Source: Thiocapsa roseopersicina (GTDB lineage Bacteria; Pseudomonadota; Gammaproteobacteria; Chromatiales; Chromatiaceae). Taken from it: 64,000 nucleotides of DNA. Both the position numbers and the translations under genes were made by a program. Location: NCBI RefSeq assembly GCF_900106925.1, contig NZ_FNNZ01000006.1:124001-188000 (forward strand), read 5' to 3'. Below are positions 52,733 through 60,838 of this stretch, piece after piece. Below the pieces are notes generated by a model that searched no databases, had not been told where the DNA came from, and saw only the letters and a program-made list of their open reading frames with translations. The number at the start of each line of letters is the position of its first letter. Positions within the stretch are counted from its first letter, which is position 1.

Positions 52733-52759
52733 GATAAAAAAGATAAAAGAAAAAAATTC

Positions 52760-52845
52760 CTAAAACGCGTCCCCGCTGCGGTCGCGGGCTCATGAGCGGC
52801 CCGTTCAAAGCGATCAAATCGCATGTTGCACGAGACGCGTTTTAG
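52760..52845. repeat. 86-bp inverted-repeat element, family 1 (copy G), first half of the urtD-urtE unit
   Basis: Perfect 12-bp arms CTAAAACGCGTC (52760-52771) and GACGCGTTTTAG (52834-52845). It begins 6 bp after the urtD stop codon. In the urt direction a T-rich linker (GAATTTTTTTCTTTTATC) follows directly, the same layout as between mrpF and mrpG. Confidence 0.85.
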
Positions 52846-52851
52846 CCGGGC

Positions 52852-53682
52852 TCATTCCCCCAGATAGACCTCGACCACGCGCGGGTCGTTCTGCACCTCG
52901 TCCATGCTGCCTTCGGCGAGGACCGAGCCCTGATGCAGTACGGTGACGCGCTTGGCGATGGAGCGGACGAAATCCATGTCGTGCTCGACGACCACTACGG
53001 AGTGCTTGCCCTCCAGCGAGAGCAGCAGCTCAGCGGTGCGGTCCATCTCCTGGTGCGTCATGCCGGCGACCGGCTCGTCGACCAGCAGAAGATGGGGATC
53101 CTGCATCAACAACATGCCGATCTCGAGCCATTGTTTCTGGCCGTGCGAGAGTGCGCCGGCCTCGCGGTGGGTCTGCTCCTGGAGACCGATGATGCCCAGG
53201 ACCTCGTGGATGCGGTCGCGTTGCTCGCCGCCGAGTCGGGCGAACAGGGTCGGGAAGACGCGTTTGTCTCCGGCCATTGCGAGCTCGAGGTTCTCGAAGA
53301 CGCTGTGCGACTCGAAGACGGTCGGCTTCTGGAACTTGCGGCCGACCCCGAGCGCGGCGATCTCGGGCTCGGAAAGTCTCAGTAGATCGATGGTCCGCCC
53401 GAAATAGGCGCTGCCGGTATCCGGCCGGGTCTTGCCGGTGATGATGTCCATCATGGTCGTCTTGCCGGCACCGTTCGGACCGATCACGCAGCGCAGCTCG
53501 CCGGCGTTGACGTAAAAATTCAGGTTATTGATCGCCTTGAAGCCGTCGAAGCTGACGCTGACGCCTTCCAGATACAGGATCACGCCCTGGCTGACATCCA
53601 GATCCAGGTCCAGCATGGAGTACATGAAGCTCCACTGCCGGTCCTTGCGCATGGATTCGCGCAATTGCTCGACCGGTTTCAT
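52852..53682 (-). CDS. urtD: Urea ABC transporter ATP-binding protein UrtD
   Basis: 276 residues, LivG-type ATPase. Walker A GPNGAGKTTMMDIITGKTRP, VGRKFQKPTVFESHSVFENLEL, signature ALSHGQKQWLEIGMLLMQ, Walker B LLLVDEPVAGMTHQE. The signature reads SHGQK, common in UrtD. The start overlaps the urtC stop (ATGA). The gap to urtE holds the two inverted-repeat elements. Confidence 0.95.
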   Translation of the reverse strand: MKPVEQLRESMRKDRQWSFMYSMLDLDLDVSQGVILYLEGVSVSFDGFKAINNLNFYVNAGELRCVIGPNGAGKTTMMDIITGKTRPDTGSAYFGRTIDLLRLSEPEIAALGVGRKFQKPTVFESHSVFENLELAMAGDKRVFPTLFARLGGEQRDRIHEVLGIIGLQEQTHREAGALSHGQKQWLEIGMLLMQDPHLLLVDEPVAGMTHQEMDRTAELLLSLEGKHSVVVVEHDMDFVRSIAKRVTVLHQGSVLAEGSMDEVQNDPRVVEVYLGE

Positions 53683-54809
53683 GGTGCGGCCTCCGCTGCG
53701 GACTCGGCGGGGGATCGCGATCGTCGCCAGGTCCTGATCATACCGACCAAGCCGGCGATCCCCTTGGGCAGAAAGAGTGTGACGATGACGAAGAGCGCGC
53801 CCAGGGCGAAGAGCCATGCCTCGGGGAAGGCGCCGGTGAAGTAGGTCTTGCCGTAGTTGACCAGGATGGCGCCGATGACGGCGCCGTACAGCGTCGCCCG
53901 ACCGCCGATGGCCACCCAGATCACCAGCTCGATGGAGTTGAGCGGCGAGAACTCGCCCGGATTGATGATGCCGACCTGCGGAACATAGAGTGCCCCGGCA
54001 ACACCTGCGAGCATCGCCGAGAAGGTGAAGATGGCGAGCTTGACCCGATCGACCCGGTATCCGATGAATCGTGTGCGCGCCTCGGCGTCGCGGATCGCAA
54101 CCGCGACACGACCGAGCCGCGAGGTGACGATCCAGCGGCAGGCCAGATAGCCGAGCGCCAATGCACCCGCCGAGGCGAGAAAGAGTCCGATCCGTGTTGC
54201 GTCGCTCTTTAGATCGAAGCCCAGGATGTCTTTGAAGTCGGTCAGGCCGTTGTTTCCGCCGAAGCCCATCTCGTTGCGGAAGAAGGCCAACATCAGGGCA
54301 TAGGTCAGCGCCTGGGTCATGATGGAGAGATAGACGCCGGTGACCCGCGAGCGAAAGGCGAGATAGCCGAAGATGAAGGCCAAGGTCCCGGGGACCAGGA
54401 TGGCCATGAGCGCGGCGAACCAGAAGAGGTCGAAGCCCTGCCAGAACCAGGGTAGCTCCGACCAGTTCAGGAAGACCATGAAATCCGGCAGCACCGGGTG
54501 ACCGTAGACACCGCGGTCGCCGATCTGACGCATCAGATACATGCCCATCGCATAGCCGCCGAGACCGAAGAAGGCGGCATGGCCCAGACTCAGGATGCCC
54601 AGATAACCCCACACCAGATCAACCGCGACGGCGAGCAGCGCATAGGTCAGATACTTACCGAGCAGCGTGACCGTGTAGGTGGAAACATGCCAGGGGCTGG
54701 ACTCGGGCACCATCAGATTCAGGATCGGCACCACGACCGCGACGACCAGCAGGACGGCCAGCATCGCCTGTCCGCCTCTGTCGCCCCTCATCACACTGGC
54801 CACACCCAT
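53679..54809 (-). CDS. urtC: Urea ABC transporter permease UrtC
   Basis: 376 residues, LivM-type permease with about 10 membrane helices. Motifs: DLVWGYLGILSLGHAAFFGLGGYAMGMY, GVYLSIMTQALTYALM, and RFIGYRVDRVKLAIFTFSAMLAGVAGALY are typical for UrtC. It follows urtB by 99 bp and overlaps urtD. Confidence 0.95.
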   Translation of the reverse strand: MGVASVMRGDRGGQAMLAVLLVVAVVVPILNLMVPESSPWHVSTYTVTLLGKYLTYALLAVAVDLVWGYLGILSLGHAAFFGLGGYAMGMYLMRQIGDRGVYGHPVLPDFMVFLNWSELPWFWQGFDLFWFAALMAILVPGTLAFIFGYLAFRSRVTGVYLSIMTQALTYALMLAFFRNEMGFGGNNGLTDFKDILGFDLKSDATRIGLFLASAGALALGYLACRWIVTSRLGRVAVAIRDAEARTRFIGYRVDRVKLAIFTFSAMLAGVAGALYVPQVGIINPGEFSPLNSIELVIWVAIGGRATLYGAVIGAILVNYGKTYFTGAFPEAWLFALGALFVIVTLFLPKGIAGLVGMIRTWRRSRSPAESAAEAAP

Positions 54810-54908
54810 GCTCGTGTCTCCAAAACCGCGAAAAACTCAACCTGTCGATCGGGTCGACGTACGTCGCCCGATAGCCATCCTCGTGACGGAACGCCCAATC
54901 CGACATCT

Positions 54909-56546
54909 TTACCCGTCGGCCGCGCGTCCGCGTTGCGGGAAGAGCCCGCGCGGGCGCTTCTGAATAAAGAGGATGATGAAGACCAGCACCAGGATCTTGG
55001 CGAGCACCGCGCCGGCCCAGGGCTCCATCAGCTTGTTCGCAACGCCCAGGGTCAAGCCGGCAACCAGCGTCCCCCAGAGGTTTCCGACCCCGCCGAAGAC
55101 CACGACCATGAAGGAATCGATGATGTATGCCTGCCCCATGTTGGGACCGACGTTGGTGAGCTGGGACAGAGCGACACCGGCGACGCCCGCCACGCCGGCA
55201 CCCAGACCAAACGTGAGCGCATCGACCCGCGCCGAGCGTACGCCCATCGAGCGCGCCATCGCCCGATTCTGAGCGACCGCGCGCACCTGCAGCCCCAAGG
55301 CGGTGCGCTTGAGGATGAGCAGCAGGGCGACGAAGACCATCAAGGCGAAGATCAGGATGTAGAGCCGGTTGTACGTCAGAGCGAGCGCCGGATTGATCTG
55401 AAGCGCACCGCTCATCCAGGACGGATTCTGCACCGCGACGTTCTGGGCCGAGATGGTTGTGCGCACGAGTTGCTGAAGGATCAGGCTGATGCCGAAGGTA
55501 GCGAGCAGTGTTTCGAGCGGTCGGCCGTAGAGAAAGCGGATCACGCTGCGCTCGATCAGAACCCCGAGCAAGCCCGCGACCACGAAGGCCGCCGGGATGG
55601 CGACAAACAGCGAGTAGTCGAGGAATCCGGGCATCGCCTGCTGGACCAGATAGGTCGTGTAGGCCCCGATCATGATCAGCTCGCCGTGGGCCATGTTGAT
55701 GACGCCCATGACCCCGAAGGTGATCGCCAGACCGATGGCGGCGAGCACCAGCACCGAGCCGAGGCTGAGCCCGAAGAAGAGCGTCTCCGCCGCCGCGTTG
55801 AGCTTGAGCTTCTGCTCGATCGCAGCGAGCGAGCGCTCGGCGGCGGCACGGACCTCCGGATCAGGCTCGTCGCTCAGCAATTTGGTCAGGGCGTTGCGTG
55901 CGGCAGGATAGAGACTCCCCGAAAGCGCGTTCACTGCAGCAAGCCGAGCCGCCGGGGCCTCGTCGCGCAAACTGGCCAGTGCCAGGCTCAGATCCAGGTA
56001 ATCGCGGACGCGCTGATCGTCCTCGCGCCCGAGCTGGTCGCGGATCGCCTCGACGACGATCGGGTTGGCGTCGCCCAGCATCTGTTGCGCAGCTTTGAGG
56101 CGAATCTCTGGATCGGGACTCGCGAGCGTGAGGGCGGCGATCGCCGTGCGCAGTTGGTTGCGCATGCGGTTGTTGATGGTGATCTTCTTCACCGCGCCGC
56201 GCTCGACCTCGCCGAGGTCGCTGCCGTCAAGCGCGTCGGTCAGCCGATACCCGCCGGGAGAGGGCGCGACCAGCACCGGACGTCGATCCGACTCGCGCGC
56301 GTAGAGGTTACCGCCCAAGAGGGCTTCTAGGAGCGTCCCCGCGCGCGGGTCGCCGCCGGCGGCGATCACATCGACCGCGGCCTGCTTGACCTCGAACGAA
56401 CGGTCGCTCAGGTCGATCAAGGCCGCGTCGATCTCATCGGCCATACTGCCGAGCGGCAGCATCATCAGAATCAGGACACCAAAGACGAGACCAAGGCCCC
56501 CTAGGTGCGGGAATCGTCGCGATCGGCATGTCGGATTCATGGGCAT
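54909..56546 (-). CDS. urtB: Urea ABC transporter permease UrtB
   Basis: About 545 residues, LivH-type permease. A signal/anchor and a periplasmic alpha-helical repeat domain precede the membrane part (about 1-235: DLSDRSFEVKQAAVDVI, then LDLSLALASLRDEAPAARLAA). The permease domain has VMGVINMAHGELIMIGAYTTY, GVLIERSVIRFLYGRPLETL and GVGNLWGTLVAGLTLGVANKL. An N-terminal extension of this type is usual for UrtB. Start options are 56588, 56546 and 56540; 56546 (MPMNPTC) is chosen from spacing. It follows urtA after a gap that carries two repeat types. Confidence 0.93.
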   Translation of the reverse strand: MPMNPTCRSRRFPHLGGLGLVFGVLILMMLPLGSMADEIDAALIDLSDRSFEVKQAAVDVIAAGGDPRAGTLLEALLGGNLYARESDRRPVLVAPSPGGYRLTDALDGSDLGEVERGAVKKITINNRMRNQLRTAIAALTLASPDPEIRLKAAQQMLGDANPIVVEAIRDQLGREDDQRVRDYLDLSLALASLRDEAPAARLAAVNALSGSLYPAARNALTKLLSDEPDPEVRAAAERSLAAIEQKLKLNAAAETLFFGLSLGSVLVLAAIGLAITFGVMGVINMAHGELIMIGAYTTYLVQQAMPGFLDYSLFVAIPAAFVVAGLLGVLIERSVIRFLYGRPLETLLATFGISLILQQLVRTTISAQNVAVQNPSWMSGALQINPALALTYNRLYILIFALMVFVALLLILKRTALGLQVRAVAQNRAMARSMGVRSARVDALTFGLGAGVAGVAGVALSQLTNVGPNMGQAYIIDSFMVVVFGGVGNLWGTLVAGLTLGVANKLMEPWAGAVLAKILVLVFIILFIQKRPRGLFPQRGRAADG

Positions 56547-56628
56547 CGTGATACTCGCTGCGGTCGGAAGCTCTCTGATAACGCCCATTCACAACACCAA
56601 GGCAATGCCCGGAAACTCAGCGCCCAGC

Positions 56629-56724
56629 CTGTAGGTGCGAATTTATTCGCACAGCCCCGACGTTAGCGCCGCCGAACGCCCCGCGGACGAAACCGGCATG
56701 CGTGCGAATAAATTCGCACCTAAC
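56629..56724. repeat. 96-bp inverted-repeat element, family 2 (copy 2)
   Basis: Same arms and nearly the same length as 14347-14442; the first 24 bases are identical and the centre is related (GTTAGCGCCGCCGAACGCC). The right arm ends CACCTAACA instead of CACCTACAG, a slight decay. Located between urtA and urtB. Confidence 0.9.
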
Positions 56725-56759
56725 ACGCCGGTAACTCCTTTCCCAATTCACGTGAACAC

Positions 56760-56789
56760 TTGAACCGCGTCCAGCTGGACGCGGTTCAA
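56760..56789 (-). repeat. 30-bp perfect palindrome after urtA (minimal family 1 element)
   Basis: TTGAACCGCGTCCAG joined directly to its reverse complement CTGGACGCGGTTCAA, without loop. The arms are those of family 1 with the centre missing. It starts 3 bp after the urtA stop codon. A hairpin there could stabilise the urtA part of the mRNA, which is commonly needed at a higher level than the permease genes. Confidence 0.85.
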
Positions 56790-56792
56790 TGA

Positions 56793-58094
56793 CTATTGCG
56801 CCTGAGCGCCGAGACAGGTCTTGGTCACCGTGTTGAAGTTGCCGCACATGACCGGCGGGGTCCAATCGGCGGTCAGATCCTTGGATCCTTCAAGGAAATC
56901 GGACCAAGCGTCGCCGGGGACCTCTTCTTCCGTCGACCAGACGACGGCGAACTGTCCGTCTTCCTGGATCTCGCCGATCAGCACCGGTTTGGTGATGTGG
57001 TGGTTGGGCAGCATCTTGGCGGTTCCGCCCGTGAGGTTCTTGGTCTCCAGGCCGATGATGGCGGCCTGTACCGCGTCCGGATCCGTCGTGCCGGCCTTCT
57101 CGACCGCTTGAACCCAGAGATCGAAGCCGATCTTGTGCGCCTCCATCGGGTCGTTGGTCACGCGTTTGTCGTTCTTGGTGAAGCCGTGCCAGGTCTCGAT
57201 GAAGCTGCTGTTGGCCGGGTCGTCGACGCTCATGAAATAGTTCCAGGCAGCGAGGTGGCCGACCAGCGGCTTGGTGTCGATGCCCGAGAGCTCTTCCTCG
57301 CCGACCGAGAAGGCGATGACCGGGATGTCCTCGGCGGAGACGCCTTGGTTGCCCAGCTCCTTGTAGAAGGGAACATTGGCGTCGCCGTTGATGGTCGAGA
57401 CCACGGCGGTCTTCTTGCCCTCGGAGCCGAAGCGCTTGATATCGGAGACGATGGACTGCCAATCCGAATGACCGAAGGGCGTGTAGTTGATCATGATGTC
57501 CTCTTCGGCGACCCCGTTTTGCTTGAGGTAGGCTTCGAGGATTTTGTTGGTGGTGCGCGGATAGACATAGTCCGTGCCGGCGAGCACCCAACGCTCCACA
57601 CCCAGCTCGTTCTTCAGATAATCGACCGCCGGGATCGCCTGCTGATTCGGCGCTGCACCCGTGTAGAAGACGTTTTTGGATGACTCCTCGCCCTCGTACT
57701 GGACTGGGTAGAAGAGCAGACCGTTGAGCTCCTCGAAGACCGGCAGCACAGACTTGCGCGACACCGATGTCCAGCAGCCGAAGACCACGGCGACCTTGTC
57801 TTGGGTCAGCAGCTCGCGTGCCTTCTCGGCGAAGAGCGGCCAGTCCGATGCCGGGTCGACCACCACGGCCTCGAGATTCTTGCCGAGCAGACCGCCCTTC
57901 TTGTTCTGCTCGTCCACCAGCATCAAGACGGTGTCTTTCAGTGTCGTTTCACTGATGGCCATGGTGCCCGAGAGCGAGTGTAGGACCCCGACCTTGATGG
58001 TGTCGTCCGCGGACTGGGCCATAGATCCGGCGGTCAATCCAAGCACGAGGCCCGTGCCGAGCAAGACCGATTTGATCGGGTCGCGTCTAAGCAT
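56793..58094 (-). CDS. urtA: Urea ABC transporter substrate-binding protein UrtA
   Basis: 433 residues, periplasmic. Signal peptide VLLGTGLVLGLTAGSMAQS, then a type I periplasmic-binding fold: IKVGVLHSLSGTMAISETTL, VVFGCWTSVSRKSVLPVFEE, GLLFYPVQYEGEESSKNVFYTGA, TDYVYPRTTNKI and the C-terminal HHITKPVLIGEIQEDGQFAVVW, all characteristic of UrtA (FmdD). Binds urea for uptake. First gene of urtABCDE; GGAG lies about 9 nt before the ATG. No urease genes follow in the window. A sigma54-like promoter is seen upstream. Confidence 0.96.
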   Translation of the reverse strand: MLRRDPIKSVLLGTGLVLGLTAGSMAQSADDTIKVGVLHSLSGTMAISETTLKDTVLMLVDEQNKKGGLLGKNLEAVVVDPASDWPLFAEKARELLTQDKVAVVFGCWTSVSRKSVLPVFEELNGLLFYPVQYEGEESSKNVFYTGAAPNQQAIPAVDYLKNELGVERWVLAGTDYVYPRTTNKILEAYLKQNGVAEEDIMINYTPFGHSDWQSIVSDIKRFGSEGKKTAVVSTINGDANVPFYKELGNQGVSAEDIPVIAFSVGEEELSGIDTKPLVGHLAAWNYFMSVDDPANSSFIETWHGFTKNDKRVTNDPMEAHKIGFDLWVQAVEKAGTTDPDAVQAAIIGLETKNLTGGTAKMLPNHHITKPVLIGEIQEDGQFAVVWSTEEEVPGDAWSDFLEGSKDLTADWTPPVMCGNFNTVTKTCLGAQAQ

Positions 58095-58167
58095 ACGTTC
58101 TGGCTCCTGTTCGTCATGCGTCACATGGGTGATGGCTTCGGGGACGAGGACGTCCGGCAGCACAACT

Positions 58168-58183
58168 AGCAGGAATCAGGCCA
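58168..58183 (-). promoter_or_regulatory. Candidate sigma54 (RpoN) promoter of urtABCDE
   Basis: Minus strand TGGCCTGATTCCTGCT (58168-58183) has the invariant GG and GC exactly 10 bp apart and matches TGGCACG-N4-TTGCW at nine of twelve fixed positions. The -12 element lies about 75 bp before the urtA start codon. Urea transporters are often under NtrC/RpoN control, so a nitrogen-limitation promoter is plausible; no NtrC sites were identified. Confidence 0.45.
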
Positions 58184-58377
58184 AAACGGATGCCCCATGT
58201 TTGGCGGCCCCGCGCGAGGTCGCAGGCGAGAGGGCGCACCGGATTCGTGCAAACGGAGAATGAAATGGGGCGTTCGGGGACGATCGCCGCGCCAAGATCG
58301 AACAATCTGGATCTAAGCCGGGATCTGTACTATCGTCGTTTCGGCAAAACCCTATAAACAATATAAGGAGATGGAGA

Positions 58378-58824
58378 ATGCACAAACTTCTGCTTGCAGC
58401 TGTGGCGATGATGCTCACGGGCAACGCAATCGCCGCGGAGATGGCTTCGCCGGACGAAGCCAAGGCCCTTTCTCAGAAAGCGCAGGCTGCCGTCAACGAG
58501 ATGGGAAGCGAGCAGGCCTTTGCGGCCTTTGCCGCTGCGGACGGCGGCTTCCAGGATCGCGACCTCTATGTCTTCTGCATGGACATGGACGGCGTCATGT
58601 TGTCGCACGCGATCAAACCAGAGCTAGTCGGCAAAAATCTTCTGGATTTCGACAAGTACGGCGACACGCTCTTCAAGAACATGATCGCCGTTGCGAGCAG
58701 CACGGGCAAAGGTTGGGTCGACTATAACTGGCCCTATCCGGGCACGGAGGAGATTCGCGAGAAAACCAGCTATGTGATGACGAACGACCAGGGCTTCTTC
58801 TGCGGAGTCGGCGCCTACAAGTAG
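58378..58824 (+). CDS. Periplasmic single Cache-domain protein
   Basis: 148 residues. Signal peptide (KLLLAAVAMMLTGNAIAAE) followed by one Cache_2-like domain: LYVFCMDMDGVMLSHAIKPELVGKNLLDF, GKGWVDYNWPYPGTEEIREKTSYV. The same domain is the sensor part of many chemoreceptors and kinases; here it is free-standing, so it may bind a small carboxylate and hand information to a partner. Strong Shine-Dalgarno AAGGAGATGGAGA before the ATG, and TATAAAC at about -30 fits a -10 box. Ends opposite the XRE gene with a shared hairpin. Confidence 0.85.
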   Translation: MHKLLLAAVAMMLTGNAIAAEMASPDEAKALSQKAQAAVNEMGSEQAFAAFAAADGGFQDRDLYVFCMDMDGVMLSHAIKPELVGKNLLDFDKYGDTLFKNMIAVASSTGKGWVDYNWPYPGTEEIREKTSYVMTNDQGFFCGVGAYK

Positions 58825-58840
58825 AACAAATCGACCCGAA

Positions 58841-58865
58841 GGCATGCCGCGCACGGCGGCATGCC
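58841..58865. terminator. Bidirectional hairpin between the Cache and XRE genes
   Basis: 10-bp perfect stem GGCATGCCGC (58841-58850) and GCGGCATGCC (58856-58865) with a 5-nt loop, 16 bp past the Cache stop codon and 4 bp from the stop of the converging XRE gene. No T-run follows on either strand, so it is a weaker or factor-assisted terminator. Confidence 0.55.
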
Positions 58866-58869
58866 GACG

Positions 58870-59205
58870 CTAGTCCGCGACGAAGCCGGACTGGTCCGAA
58901 GCGACCTTGACGATCGTCTCCTTGCCTCGCTCGTCGGCCTGCCGAAAATACTCCACGAGCTCTCGCTCTCGAACCGAGAGCGGATCCTTGTCGTCGAGAC
59001 ACAAGAGGTAGGTCGGGGTCACGGTGCCGAGGGCCACGGCAAGCTCTTGGGCCTCTTCGAGACCCATGCGGCGAATCCCCTGCTCATAGTTGCTGATGCG
59101 TGATTTGGAGAGCGACTCGGTGCGACCCGAGAGCTCCGATAAGCTCAGCTTCTGATCTTGGCGCGCAGCGCGCAGGCGCTGCCCGATGCGTTTTGTGAGT
59201 TCCAT
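58870..59205 (-). CDS. XRE-family HTH transcriptional regulator
   Basis: 111 residues. N-terminal helix-turn-helix of the Cro/C1 type (IGQRLRAARQDQKLSLSELS, then SRISNYEQGIRRM, residues 6-55) and a C-terminal helical segment (VRERELVEYFRQADERGKETI). Its closest look-alikes are short regulators that repress their own or a neighbouring gene. It lies between the Cache gene and the LysR gene; targets are unknown. Confidence 0.85.
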   Translation of the reverse strand: MELTKRIGQRLRAARQDQKLSLSELSGRTESLSKSRISNYEQGIRRMGLEEAQELAVALGTVTPTYLLCLDDKDPLSVRERELVEYFRQADERGKETIVKVASDQSGFVAD

Positions 59206-59372
59206 AGTTGTTGGGCTCTACTCACCTGATGTCAGTGGTACACGGTTGGTTTTAATTGTGCACGAATCCTGTTCGGATCAAGCACATTCGCTATGCGCAC
59301 GAGAGCAAATTTCACGTCATGCCGCCCTCGAAAAGCCTTCGGTGCCGTCCTCTGCGGCCGAGCGCAGGGTCA

Positions 59373-60353
59373 TCATCCCAGATAAGCATCTTCCCATTCT
59401 TCGACATCGCCCACGTTTTGAGGTTGCGGTTCCACGATCCGGTCGGCAAACGCGCGATCAAGCGTCTTCATGAAGCACTTGGTCTGGGGCGACAGAAATT
59501 TCCCGCGCCTCTGTACAATACCGTAGCTGCGCTTCGGGAAATACTGAGACAGGGGGATTCTACTCAAGTTTTCGTCACCGGTCAGACAGACATCCGTCAC
59601 GATCGAGATCCCCAGGCCCAACTCGACGTATTTCTTGATGACCTCCCAGCCGCCCGCCTCCAGGGTGACCCGGTAGGCCAGGTTGTGCTGCTTGAAGACC
59701 AGATCGACCATCCGCCAGGTACTGAGATGCCGCGGCGGCAGGATCAGACCGTAGGGGGCGATCTCTTCGAGGGTCACCGACTCCTTACCCGCAAGGGGAT
59801 GGTCCTTCGGCGTGATGAGCGTCGGCTGATAGGTCACGAACGGGCGATAGGTGATGTCGTCGGGCACATCCAGCATCGAGCCCACGGCGAGGTCGACCTC
59901 GTCCGCGCGCAACATGGCCAGCCCGTCGCGGCCAGTCACGTTGTGCATCTTCAGCTCGATCCCCGGATACTGGTCGACGAAGGCTCGCACCGGGTCGGGC
60001 AGGATGTAGAGGATGGTCGACTCACCGGCGGCGATGTTCAAAACGCCCCGGTCGACGCGACCGCATTGCGTGGCGAAGGCCTCATGGAGCTTGTCCATAC
60101 CCTCGACCAGGGGCTCGGCCATCTGGAAGAGCAAATCGCCCTCGGGAGTCAGCTTGATCTTGGGGCCGCGCCGCTCGAACAATACAGTGCTGAACTCGCG
60201 CTCCAGCGCCTGGATCTGCAACGATACGGTGGGTTGACTGAGAAAGATCTTCTCGGCTGCAGCACTGACGCTGCCGGTGCGCGCCGCATGGCAAAAGGCG
60301 CGCAATTGTTTGAGTCGATTCTGCTTATAGTGAATTTGGGATCCTGAGCCCAT
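59373..60353 (-). CDS. LysR-type regulator, CysB-like
   Basis: 326 residues. N-terminal winged HTH (RLKQLRAFCHAARTGSVSAA through TVSLQIQALEREF) and a LysR substrate domain: GVLNIAAGESTILYILPDPVRAF, MLRADEVDLAVGSMLDVPDDI, YQPTLITPKDHPLAGKE, GLGISIVTDVC. Long substrate domain without early truncation, resembling CysB/Cbl regulators of sulfur metabolism. Its proper target cannot be read from position. The GGAA before the ATG is weak. Start MGSGSQIHY. Confidence 0.85.
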   Translation of the reverse strand: MGSGSQIHYKQNRLKQLRAFCHAARTGSVSAAAEKIFLSQPTVSLQIQALEREFSTVLFERRGPKIKLTPEGDLLFQMAEPLVEGMDKLHEAFATQCGRVDRGVLNIAAGESTILYILPDPVRAFVDQYPGIELKMHNVTGRDGLAMLRADEVDLAVGSMLDVPDDITYRPFVTYQPTLITPKDHPLAGKESVTLEEIAPYGLILPPRHLSTWRMVDLVFKQHNLAYRVTLEAGGWEVIKKYVELGLGISIVTDVCLTGDENLSRIPLSQYFPKRSYGIVQRRGKFLSPQTKCFMKTLDRAFADRIVEPQPQNVGDVEEWEDAYLG

Positions 60354-60838
60354 TGGGATTCCGATCTTTGAATGGTGGCATAAATTTATACTATCGTAGC
60401 AATGGCATTGAAAAAAGCAATTATTTCAGCACAGGTGTCGACCGATGCGCGCTCGGCACCGTAACTGCCCCGGAGTGACTGAAGAGGTCGCGTAGTACGG
60501 CCGACGCGTTATCCGGCAGCGCGGGCCGAGAGACTCGACACGCTCGACGCGGCGGCCCGCAAGGCGCCGGGAACCTCGGCATGCATGGCGAGTAGGGCCA
60601 GTGGTGACCGTCGAGGGCGGTTCCGGCAGCCCCCCTCAGCCAAAGGCTCATCCCCCGACAACGAGACCGTGAACACCTGCGCCGCAACGAGAACGGCCGC
60701 GAGATAGGCCCATCGCAGGTGACGGGTAATCGCGCGATGGTAGGCAGCAGCGCCGGCAGAGCGACAAGCCTCGACCGGCAGCCGACCGAAACGCAGGTGA
60801 ACGGAACGCCGATCGAGGGAGAGCGGTTTGGAACAGCC
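60354..60838. other. Intergenic region between the LysR gene and tatC
   Basis: 485 bp without a supported gene. The first 70 bp (60354-60425) are AT-rich and include TTTATACTATCG, probably the regulator's promoter region. The remainder is GC-rich, with open frames that have no ribosome-binding site and high Arg/Pro/Ser content, typical of non-coding GC-rich DNA. No repeat of the families described elsewhere is seen. Confidence 0.5.
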
